A stretch of 13,851 nt of DNA from an uncultured Bacillus sp. (GTDB lineage: Bacteria; Bacillota; Bacilli; Bacillales; Cytobacillaceae): the NCBI GenBank assembly GCA_937902115.1, contig CALGSR010000292.1, forward strand, positions 1 through 13,851, given 5' to 3'. This document shows, in pieces, positions 1 to 5,203 of this stretch (position 1 is its first letter; every line of letters starts with the position of its first letter). Under the pieces are notes generated by a model that saw only the letters and a list, made by a program, of their open reading frames with translations, had not been told where the DNA came from and made no database searches. A program made the position numbers and the translations under genes.

Positions 1-72
1 CTCCGGGATAGAGAGGATTTTTTTTCCGTTTATTACATATTCAACATTTTGCATCCGAAAAATTTCACTCAT
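1..72 (-). CDS. tupC: Tungstate ABC transporter ATP-binding protein TupC, N-terminal fragment
   Basis: Only the first 24 codons lie in the window; the gene continues beyond the left edge. The start ATG overlaps the tupB stop codon (ATGA), the usual arrangement for translationally coupled ABC transporter genes. The visible peptide begins MSEIFRMQNVEYVINGKKIL, which fits the first beta strand of an ABC ATPase (a 'ditty-like' strand followed by G-K-K-I-L). The Walker A motif would lie further left, outside the window. The assignment as the ATPase that powers tungstate import therefore rests mainly on position, immediately after receptor and permease genes. A start at the second Met (M7) is possible but less likely, given the ATGA overlap. 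Confidence 0.8.
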   Translation of the reverse strand, partial: MSEIFRMQNVEYVINGKKILSIPE

Positions 73-767
73 GATAGCCGCCTCCGTTGCTGTAAAGAGG
101 TTAAACAGAAGGTAATGATAAAGGCTATTGTCATTAAAATAAATGACAGGGCAATGGCCACATCAAAGTTTCCCTTTGATACCTCCATGACGATAGAAGT
201 TGTTAAAATTCGTGTTTCCCCTAGTATATTCCCGCCAACCATCATCGCAGCACCTACCTCGGCGATGACTCTTCCGAATCCGGCCATGACTGCTGCGATA
301 ATCGAAATGCTCATTTCTTTTAATAAAATGAATAAATATTGCAGTTTTGTTGTACCTAGAGCTTTGATTTGCAGGAGTAACTTTTCATCAATTTGCTGAA
401 AAGACGAACTAATCAGACCAATGATGAGCGGGAGGGAAACGAGTATTTGCGCCATGGAAATCGCGGTCGGCGAATACAAAAGGGACAGGTCTCCGAAAGG
501 ACCTGAACGCCATAAGAGCATTGTAACTGTTAGCCCGGCAACAACCGGCGGCAGGCTCATCCCGATATTGACAAAGCTTAAGATGATTTTCCTTCCTTTA
601 AATCGGGCCAATCCTAAAAAAATACCGGCAGGAATCCCGATGATCATACTAACTAAAATCGCAGTAAAGGAAACTCGTAAAGTGAGAAGGGAAACTTCAT
701 AAATTCCCTCTTCTCCTGAAGTAATTAATTGAATTGCTTTTAAAAAACCTTCCCAAATTAAATCCAT
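69..767 (-). CDS. tupB: Tungstate ABC transporter permease TupB
   Basis: The 232-residue product is an integral membrane protein of the binding-protein-dependent permease family (ModB/CysU/TupB type). It should form the membrane channel of the importer. Hydrophobic segments are visible at about residues 27-50, 62-85, 97-120, 150-175 and 205-222. The cytoplasmic coupling (EAA-like) loop is the stretch around AEVGAAMMVGGNILGE, near residues 168-184, resembling the corresponding loop of molybdate and tungstate permeases. An AGAGG ribosome binding site precedes the ATG. It lies 43 nt after the tupA stop and overlaps the tupC start, so the three genes are one transcription unit. Family placement is clear. 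Specificity for tungstate rather than molybdate is inferred from the TupA-type receptor next door. Confidence 0.9.
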   Translation of the reverse strand: MDLIWEGFLKAIQLITSGEEGIYEVSLLTLRVSFTAILVSMIIGIPAGIFLGLARFKGRKIILSFVNIGMSLPPVVAGLTVTMLLWRSGPFGDLSLLYSPTAISMAQILVSLPLIIGLISSSFQQIDEKLLLQIKALGTTKLQYLFILLKEMSISIIAAVMAGFGRVIAEVGAAMMVGGNILGETRILTTSIVMEVSKGNFDVAIALSFILMTIAFIITFCLTSLQQRRRLS

Positions 768-810
768 ATTTCATCAACCTCTATAATAGGAAGGAAAGGA
801 GGAACAAGCA

Positions 811-1695
811 CTATTCCGTATATGGTGTGAATAAGGCTTGACCAAATTCTTCTTTCCCAAATTCTTCAATAACCTTTTGTGTTTCATCGCTTATCATAAA
901 ATCAACAAAGCTTTGAGCTCCCTCAGCATTTACTTTATCATGTTTTTCATGATTTACTTGCATGACATGATAAACGTTTAATAAGTCTTCTTCCTTTTCA
1001 ACGACAATTTGCAGATTGGTTAAATTCTCTTTTTGTGCTAAGAATGTTGCTCTGTCTGTTAACGTATAGCCGTCTTTTTCGTTGGCAATTTGCAGTGTAG
1101 CACCCATTCCTTGTCCGGTTTCCATGTAAGAAGCATTATCAGCCGGAGTCTTTTCGAGCTTTTTCCAGATGCCCATTTCTTTCTTATGTGTACCGGAATC
1201 ATCTCCTCTAGAAACGAAAACAGCGCTATCTGTCATGATTTTTTCAAATGCCTCCGCAATCGGAAGTCCTTTAATCCCAGCCGGATCCGTAGTAGGTCCA
1301 ACGATAATGTAGTCATTATACATGACGCGCTTACGGTTAATTGCATCGCCGCTTGCCACTACTTCTTCTTCTGCTTCAGGGGCATGGACAAGCAGTACAT
1401 CAGCTTCCCCTTTAGTTCCCATTTCTAATGCTTGACCTGTACCGACAGCAATCGTTTGTACATTATAGTTATATTGCTCTTCAAAAAGCGGGATTAACTC
1501 ATCTAACAGCCCGCTGTCCTGTGTGCTTGTTGTCGTGGCGAGAATGAGGTTTCCCGGCTTTGCATTTTCTTCCGTTTTTGCCGCTGTGTCTTTCGCTTCT
1601 GTATCTTCTTCCTTGCCGCCACCGCCGCAGGCAGTAACAAATAACAATAAAAATGCGATAATACTTGTTAAAAATAAACCTCTAAACTTTTGCAT
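811..1695 (-). CDS. tupA: Tungstate-binding lipoprotein TupA
   Basis: This is the extracytoplasmic receptor that should capture tungstate and deliver it to TupB. From the chosen ATG the product has 294 residues. It has a lipoprotein signal peptide: charged MQKFR, a hydrophobic core at about residues 7-20, and a V-T-A-C lipobox with the acylated Cys at 23. A Glu/Lys/Asp-rich linker (about 24-48) follows. The mature domain opens with ATTTSTQDSGLLDELIPLFE (about 53-72), the anion-binding signature of TupA-type receptors. A second ligand loop, SRGDDSGTH, lies in the middle. An ATG 27 nt further upstream exists (residue 1 at 1722), but it would overlap the regulator gene. The strong AAAGGAG site lies 8 nt before the ATG at 1695, so I prefer that start. 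Discrimination between tungstate and molybdate cannot be proved from sequence alone. Confidence 0.9.
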   Translation of the reverse strand: MQKFRGLFLTSIIAFLLLFVTACGGGGKEEDTEAKDTAAKTEENAKPGNLILATTTSTQDSGLLDELIPLFEEQYNYNVQTIAVGTGQALEMGTKGEADVLLVHAPEAEEEVVASGDAINRKRVMYNDYIIVGPTTDPAGIKGLPIAEAFEKIMTDSAVFVSRGDDSGTHKKEMGIWKKLEKTPADNASYMETGQGMGATLQIANEKDGYTLTDRATFLAQKENLTNLQIVVEKEEDLLNVYHVMQVNHEKHDKVNAEGAQSFVDFMISDETQKVIEEFGKEEFGQALFTPYTE

Positions 1696-1703
1696 CCTTT
1701 GCA

Positions 1704-1710
1704 CTCCTTT
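1704..1710 (-). promoter_or_regulatory. Ribosome binding site deciding the tupA start
   Basis: AAAGGAG on the minus strand lies 8 nt before the ATG at 1695 and overlaps the TAA stop of the upstream regulator gene (1709-1711). It supports the shorter tupA start, which gives a clean lipoprotein signal peptide. It also suggests that tupA translation is coupled to termination on the regulator. Confidence 0.75.
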
Positions 1711-2608
1711 ATTTATGTTCATATATGATTTGGCCTAAAGCAGAAACATCATAGCCCTCTTTATCTTGCAGACTTTCCTTAAAGTTGGTAACTTCAAGGA
1801 TGTCGATTAACAGCTGGAGGGATGATTGATTCTGCTTAGTCCAACGAAACACGAGATCAAATTGTTCTGCACAAACAGGGATGAAGTCCAAATCAAGCTT
1901 GCAGGCAGCTGATTGAATGCCTAATGCAGCATCAGCCTTTCCACCACTGATAAGGGAAGCGGTTGAGAGATGTGTCCATTCCTCATTATCGTAGCCCTTA
2001 ATTTTGTTCGGATCGATTTTCTCGTTCTCTAAGTGAAAATCTAATAAGAATCTTGTTCCTGAGCCTTTCTGCCGATTAACGAAAACAACATCCTCTTTCG
2101 TAAGGTCCTGGAAGCTTTTGATTCCTTTTGGGTTTCCCTTTGCAACAATTAACCCTTGTTCTCTTGCGGCAAGGCGCATCACCGTAATTGGTTCATTAAC
2201 AAATAATTGCTTAATAAAGGGCAGATTATACTGCTTCGAATTGGGATCTAATAAATGGATTGCTGCTATATCACACATATTGCGGTACAGCATCATTAAG
2301 CCCTCAAGGCTCCCGATATATGTAGGCTGAATCGAAACACCGGAGTTTTGCCGGATAACATATTTAACTAGATGCTCCACTAAAAAGTCATGGCTGCCGG
2401 CAAGGCGAATGGTATCCAGAGTAGTGTTCACTGCCTTTTGCGTTGTTTCCGTCATCTCTTTATAGCGGTTAATTTCCTCAGGCTCTATCCGCATCATATT
2501 CCCCACTTTAAATGCCCGCAGTTCGCCCCTTTTAATCAGCTCATAAACGGTATGTTTCGATATTTTGAAAAGTTTTGCCACCTCATCTGGTGTATAAGCT
2601 TCATTCAT
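1709..2608 (-). CDS. HTH (excisionase-type) regulator fused to a periplasmic-binding-protein-like sensor domain, probable tungstate/molybdate operon regulator
   Basis: The 299-residue protein has two parts. Residues about 5-52 (from YTPDEVAKLFKISKHTVYEL to RIEPEEINRYKE) form a helix-turn-helix of the MerR/excisionase type. Residues about 65-299 look like a substrate-binding-protein fold without a signal peptide (PBP-like domain). This part includes D-I-A-A-I-H-L-L-D, the ligand-loop-like NRQKGSGTRFLLDFH, and G-G-K-A-D-A-A-L-G. Proteins of this architecture commonly sit beside molybdate or tungstate transporters, and the soluble domain is presumed to sense the oxyanion in the cytoplasm. It is the first gene of the tup operon, 13 nt before tupA, so autoregulation is likely (inference). 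AAGGAG lies 11 nt before its ATG. I see no strong sigma-A promoter for it, but a tandem 10-bp repeat lies about 110-140 nt upstream. Ligand and direction of regulation are not shown by the sequence. Confidence 0.85.
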   Translation of the reverse strand: MNEAYTPDEVAKLFKISKHTVYELIKRGELRAFKVGNMMRIEPEEINRYKEMTETTQKAVNTTLDTIRLAGSHDFLVEHLVKYVIRQNSGVSIQPTYIGSLEGLMMLYRNMCDIAAIHLLDPNSKQYNLPFIKQLFVNEPITVMRLAAREQGLIVAKGNPKGIKSFQDLTKEDVVFVNRQKGSGTRFLLDFHLENEKIDPNKIKGYDNEEWTHLSTASLISGGKADAALGIQSAACKLDLDFIPVCAEQFDLVFRWTKQNQSSLQLLIDILEVTNFKESLQDKEGYDVSALGQIIYEHK

Positions 2609-2720
2609 AGATTACGGATCTCCTTCTAATTTATGGCCCCTTTTGTCGCTTGAACCTGTTTTTGATTGCAATGGTAATTTTATCTTAATATAATGTTCTA
2701 GTCTGTGATATTTATCGCAT

Positions 2721-2750
2721 TTTGTTTAGTTTTGTTTAGTTTTATTTAGT
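2721..2750. repeat. Three tandem 10-bp direct repeats, candidate regulator-binding array
   Basis: The unit TTTGTTTAGT occurs twice perfectly and then once as TTTATTTAGT. The following bases, TTCATTCGTT and TTATTCGAGT (2751-2770), and the preceding TTTATCGCAT (2711-2720) are degenerate relatives. A period of 10 bp puts every copy on the same face of the helix. Excisionase-type DNA-binding proteins can bind tandem direct sites cooperatively (phage lambda Xis is an example). This makes the array a plausible operator for the adjacent regulator, but that is inference. Confidence 0.6.
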
Positions 2751-2841
2751 TTCATTCGTTTTATTCGAGTCTTGTCCGAGCTATTCCCATCCATACTATT
2801 CAATTTATAATAGGATAAATCCTTTAAAATAAATTGATAGG

Positions 2842-2870
2842 TTGTGATTTGTCCCATTTAAAAATATAAT
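2842..2870 (+). promoter_or_regulatory. Sigma-A promoter for rodA-like gene
   Basis: A -35 box TTGTGA (2842-2847) and a perfect -10 box TATAAT (2865-2870) are separated by 17 bp. Transcription would start near 2877, leaving a leader of about 78 nt before the ATG at 2955. This is the best promoter match in the divergent region. Confidence 0.7.
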
Positions 2871-2954
2871 GAAGAATTGAAGACTGGATTTCTGTTCAAC
2901 GGATTAAGTTTTTCGATCTTAATGACATGCAGAGTTCTATAGAAGGTGAAGGAT

Positions 2955-4127
2955 ATGACGACGAATAAACAATCAACATCGAGAATAGATTTTAATCTTG
3001 TATTACTCCTCATGCTGCTGTGTATTGCGAGCTGTATTTCGATTTACAGCGCTCAATCGACAGGACAGTATCAGGAAAATTTCTTTCTGAAACAAATTGT
3101 CTGGTATTTTGCAGGTACAGTCATTATTGCCTTAGTGATTACGCTCGATTCTGATCAATTAAAAAAGATATCGTGGTATGCCTATGGCTTCGGACTTTTC
3201 CTTTTAGCATTTCTAATTGTCGCGCCGGATAGTATCGCTCCGGTCATTAATGGGGCCAAAAGCTGGTACAAGATTCCAGGAGTGGGGTCGATTCAGCCTT
3301 CAGAATTTGTGAAGGTGTTCATTATTCTGGCGTTAGCGAGAGTAATCGTCGAGCATCATCATAAATATTTAGTGAAAACGATCCAAACTGACATCCTATT
3401 GCTGCTTAAATTAGGCGGAGTGACAATGGTGCCGCTTCTGTTTGTTATGCAGCAGCCGGATTTAGGAACCTCTCTTGTGTTTCTTGCCATTTTACTCGGA
3501 ATGATCTTTATTTCTGGTATTACCTGGAAGATATTGGTGCCTATTTTCAGTGGGGCTATTGTGCTGATTTCCGTTGTTTTTTATTTTGTTCTCTGGCAAC
3601 CGGAAATTTTGGAAAAATATTTAGGTGTGAAGGAATACCAATTCGGCCGTATATACTCCTGGATTGATCCGTATAACTTCCAGAGTTCAGCAGGATATCA
3701 GCTGGTCCGCTCACTTCTGGCGATTGGTTCCGGGGAAACAGCAGGAAAAGGATTCGGTACGCGGGAGGTGTATTTGCCGGAAAGTCATTCCGATTTTATC
3801 TTCAGCATTATCGGGGAGGAATTTGGCTTTATCGGCGCGAGTGTCCTTATCAGCTTATTCTTTCTTTTGATTTACCATATTACAAAGGTAGGGATGGAGA
3901 CGAAGAATGACTTTTACACCTATGTTTGTGTCGGAGTTATTAGTATGCTGACCTTCCATGTGTTTCAAAATATCGGTATGACGATTGGCTTATTGCCAAT
4001 TACAGGAATTCCACTCCCTTTTATCAGTTACGGGGGCAGTTCTTTAATGGGAAATATGCTTGCCGTCGGATTGATCTTCTCGATTCGCTACCATCATAAG
4101 AAATATATGTTTTCTAAAAACGATTAA
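2955..4127 (+). CDS. rodA: RodA-type SEDS peptidoglycan glycosyltransferase
   Basis: This polytopic membrane protein of 390 residues is from the SEDS family (RodA/FtsW/SpoVE). These enzymes polymerise lipid II into glycan strands together with a class B penicillin-binding protein. About ten hydrophobic segments are visible. Family motifs appear in order: NGAKSWYKI (Trp at 104), QPSEFVK, QPDLGTSLVFLAI, ESHSDFIFSIIGEEFGFIG (Asp at 280), and TGIPLPFISYGGSSLM near the C-terminus. The Trp and Asp correspond to residues known to be essential in B. subtilis RodA, and the length matches RodA. A GTG at 2946 would add three codons, but AAGGTG lies 6 nt before the ATG at 2955, which I prefer. It stands alone between its own promoter and terminator. 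Bacilli often carry several SEDS paralogues, so this may be a RodA paralogue rather than the principal RodA. Confidence 0.85.
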   Translation: MTTNKQSTSRIDFNLVLLLMLLCIASCISIYSAQSTGQYQENFFLKQIVWYFAGTVIIALVITLDSDQLKKISWYAYGFGLFLLAFLIVAPDSIAPVINGAKSWYKIPGVGSIQPSEFVKVFIILALARVIVEHHHKYLVKTIQTDILLLLKLGGVTMVPLLFVMQQPDLGTSLVFLAILLGMIFISGITWKILVPIFSGAIVLISVVFYFVLWQPEILEKYLGVKEYQFGRIYSWIDPYNFQSSAGYQLVRSLLAIGSGETAGKGFGTREVYLPESHSDFIFSIIGEEFGFIGASVLISLFFLLIYHITKVGMETKNDFYTYVCVGVISMLTFHVFQNIGMTIGLLPITGIPLPFISYGGSSLMGNMLAVGLIFSIRYHHKKYMFSKND

Positions 4128-4131
4128 ACAG

Positions 4132-4176
4132 AAAAGCAGGGAAAAGCCGCATGATAATGGCTTTTCCCTGCTTTTT
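4132..4176. terminator. Intrinsic terminator after rodA, probably bidirectional
   Basis: A perfect 17-bp stem pairs 4132-4148 with 4159-4175, enclosing a 10-nt loop, and ends in a T run (4172-4176). It lies 4 nt after the rodA stop. The left arm starts with four A residues, so the minus-strand transcript also ends the hairpin with U residues. It could therefore stop the convergent spore coat operon too. Confidence 0.9.
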
Positions 4177-4178
4177 GC

Positions 4179-4205
4179 TGGGACAGGGACGGGTTCTCTG
4201 TCCCA
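4179..4205. repeat. REP-like inverted repeat
   Basis: TGGGACAG (4179-4186) and CTGTCCCA (4198-4205) form an 8-bp perfect inverted repeat around the 11-nt core GGACGGGTTCT. I recognise the GGGAC...ACGGTTCT...GTCCC pattern as a recurrent intergenic element in Bacillus and Clostridium genomes. It follows the terminator stem directly and has no T tail of its own. Copy number in this genome cannot be seen from one window. Confidence 0.55.
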
Positions 4206-4245
4206 TGTTCAAATGAATCAACAAAATTCAGTGTTCCATATTTGC

Positions 4246-4593
4246 CTACTGCAAATTCCCTGTTCCATTTGTGCTATATGGGAACTGTGAAGTGTATCCC
4301 TGGAATTGCTGGAATTTTTGCTGCAGCTTTTGTGCCTCTGCAGGTTCAAGTTTATACCAGCCTTTCCTAAACATGAGATTAAAAAGTTCACGCTGTTCAT
4401 TTTGTGATTCGGTATAAATATTCAGGATATCCTGATACAAGGCCTGATGACTTGCTTCATTTAAATAAATGCTATAGGAATCTGTCATCGCTTTTTCTGT
4501 GGCCAGTAAATCATTTGTGAAATCACGTTCGTTCATTTGTGCCGTTTTTTGTACCTGTGCCTCTGGATTTCCGATCGATTGATTTTGATTCAT
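4246..4593 (-). CDS. CotF-domain spore coat protein
   Basis: The 115-residue product consists mainly of a Coat_F domain. Residues about 20-80 contain M-N-E-R-D-F-T-N-D-L-L-A-T-E-K-A-M-T-D-S-Y, then N-E-A-S-H-Q-A-L, Q-N-E-Q-R-E-L-F, and the typical M-F-R-K-G-W-Y-K-L-E-P-A ending. Flanking parts are rich in Gln and Asn, as is common in coat proteins. It is expected to be made in the mother cell and deposited in the spore coat. An upstream in-frame GTG and ATG (4602, 4596) lie too close to AGGAGG. The second ATG of the ATGATG pair, at 4593, gives an 8-nt spacing and is preferred, though the first remains possible. It follows the small coat gene by about 20 nt in one operon. In B. subtilis the CotF-like yusN lies in the same region. 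Confidence 0.85.
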   Translation of the reverse strand: MNQNQSIGNPEAQVQKTAQMNERDFTNDLLATEKAMTDSYSIYLNEASHQALYQDILNIYTESQNEQRELFNLMFRKGWYKLEPAEAQKLQQKFQQFQGYTSQFPYSTNGTGNLQ

Positions 4594-4612
4594 CATGAAC
4601 ACCTCCTAATTA

Positions 4613-4891
4613 TTATTGCTGCATGTTTCCAAAGGACGCTTGATTTTGTTTGCCCAAGTGCGAAAGGATTCGCTCATAATGGCGCTGATGCATTTGTCCG
4701 CATGCATTAAAAGCATTGATCAGTTCCTGATCCTGAACTTGTTGGCCATAGAAATGAGCTTTTTTCATCGCTAACAGATTCCATGAAAGCATATCCGTTA
4801 AGTACATGGCATCCTTTGCTGAGATGACTGCCGGCGGCTGTTGAAAAACCGCCTGTTGATTTTGTGGATTAAGGTTTTGCTGTTGCTGCAT
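4613..4891 (-). CDS. Small CotF-like spore coat protein with Gln-rich N-terminus
   Basis: The 92-residue protein has a low-complexity Gln/Asn/Pro head (about 1-22, starting MQQQQNLNPQNQQ). A helical core follows from about residue 24 to 81, with L-T-D-M-L-S-W-N-L-L-A-M-K-K-A-H-F-Y and a C-Gly-Q-M-H-Q-R-H-Y-E-R-I-L-S-H-L segment. This matches short Bacillus proteins annotated as spore coat proteins and related to CotF, possibly a ferritin-like helical bundle. AGGAGGG precedes the ATG by 8 nt. It lies 12 nt downstream of the yuzL-like gene and just upstream of the CotF-domain gene, so the three probably form one sporulation operon. Coat location is inferred from family and context. Confidence 0.75.
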   Translation of the reverse strand: MQQQQNLNPQNQQAVFQQPPAVISAKDAMYLTDMLSWNLLAMKKAHFYGQQVQDQELINAFNACGQMHQRHYERILSHLGKQNQASFGNMQQ

Positions 4892-4903
4892 TTTCTTTCC
4901 CTC

Positions 4904-5047
4904 CTATTCTGTTCTTCTTTTAAATTGGTTGTTTTGGCTGTTGACTTTTTCCGGTCCGGTTTCGTTTTCTATCCCGGGACCGGCATTTCCCTTCACACTT
5001 GCAGCGCTAACCGCTGCTCTTGACGGGTTTTTAACTCTTTTGACCAA
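4904..5047 (-). CDS. yuzL: YuzL-like small spore-associated protein
   Basis: This 47-codon reading frame uses a TTG start (5045-5047) and ends at TAG (4904-4906). A full-strength ribosome binding site, GGAGGTGAT, sits 6 nt before the start. The product reads (M)VKRVKNPSRAAVSAASVK... and continues G-N-A-G-P-G-I-E-N-E-T-G-P, then S-Q-N-N-Q-F-K-R-R. The N-P-S-x-A-x-x-S-A-A-S-V-x-G pattern with a Q-N-x-Q-[FY]-K-R tail is what I recall of YuzL-like proteins. In B. subtilis these are encoded near the fad genes. It is basic, small and probably unstructured, like minor small acid-soluble spore proteins, but its function is unknown. It heads the coat operon and is easily missed because of its size and TTG start. 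Confidence 0.75.
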   Translation of the reverse strand: MVKRVKNPSRAAVSAASVKGNAGPGIENETGPEKVNSQNNQFKRRTE

Positions 5048-5053
5048 AGACAA

Positions 5054-5061
5054 TCACCTCC
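5054..5061 (-). promoter_or_regulatory. Ribosome binding site of the yuzL-like gene
   Basis: GGAGGTGA on the minus strand is an uninterrupted match to the 3' end of Bacillus 16S rRNA. It lies 6 nt before the TTG start and is the main evidence that this very short frame is translated. Confidence 0.75.
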
Positions 5062-5078
5062 ACATTTAGCATGTCCGA

Positions 5079-5124
5079 TAATGAGTTTTTCATGAATACG
5101 GCTTTATATTCTAATGAGTTTTTT
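5079..5124. promoter_or_regulatory. Candidate fad control region: repeated TAATGAGTTTTT and FadR-like inverted repeat
   Basis: TAATGAGTTTTT occurs at 5079-5090 and again at 5112-5123, 33 bp apart. The first copy continues into TCATGAA, making ATGA-GTTTT-TCAT (5081-5093). This resembles the known Bacillus FadR operator (TGAATGA-NTAN-TCATTCA) but has 5 rather than 4 central bases and poor outer bases. A weak -35/-10 pair, TTTTCA (5087-5092) and TCTAAT (5110-5115), overlaps it and faces fadN. The region separates the divergent yuzL and fadN units. Confidence 0.35.
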
Positions 5125-5203
5125 AAATAATCAGTCATATTTCTTTGTCCAATTTTTTAAACTAACAGTAGTAGGAATTGTGAAAGGAAAAGGGGGGCTT
5201 GAA

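Larger units (their letters stand above)
2609..2954. other. Divergent intergenic region between the tup regulator and rodA
   Basis: This gene-free 346-nt stretch separates two divergent transcription units. From left to right it holds the regulator's ribosome binding site, an AT-rich leader without a convincing -35/-10 pair on the minus strand, and three 10-bp direct repeats (2721-2750). Further right are a short palindrome AGGAT-AA-ATCCT (2812-2823), a good sigma-A promoter toward rodA (2842-2870), and the rodA ribosome binding site. A second, weaker rightward promoter-like pair is TTGTCC (2772-2777) and TACTAT (2794-2799), with 16-bp spacing. I see no RNA gene or small ORF here. Confidence 0.6.

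Noticed and set aside
421..702. Plus-strand open frames opposite tupB, tupA and the regulator.
   Set aside because: They lie antisense to well-conserved genes, lack ribosome binding sites and show composition expected of complementary-strand shadows.
1696..1722. A longer TupA start at 1722.
   Set aside because: It overlaps the regulator gene, lacks a good ribosome binding site, and places nine residues before an otherwise standard lipoprotein signal peptide.
2721..2750. CRISPR-like repeats.
   Set aside because: The units are 10 bp, directly abutting and without spacers, and no cas gene is near.
5059..5095. Sigma-G-like promoter for the yuzL-like gene on the minus strand (TCATG, 17 bp, CATGCTA at 5067-5073).
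   Set aside because: The predicted start would fall at about 5060, inside the ribosome binding site at 5054-5061, leaving almost no leader. The -35 also misses its first base.
5114..5203. An upstream ATG extending FadN by 30 residues.
   Set aside because: No ribosome binding site precedes it and the extra residues do not fit the NAD-binding N-terminus. The TTG at 5204 has a strong AGGGGGG site.
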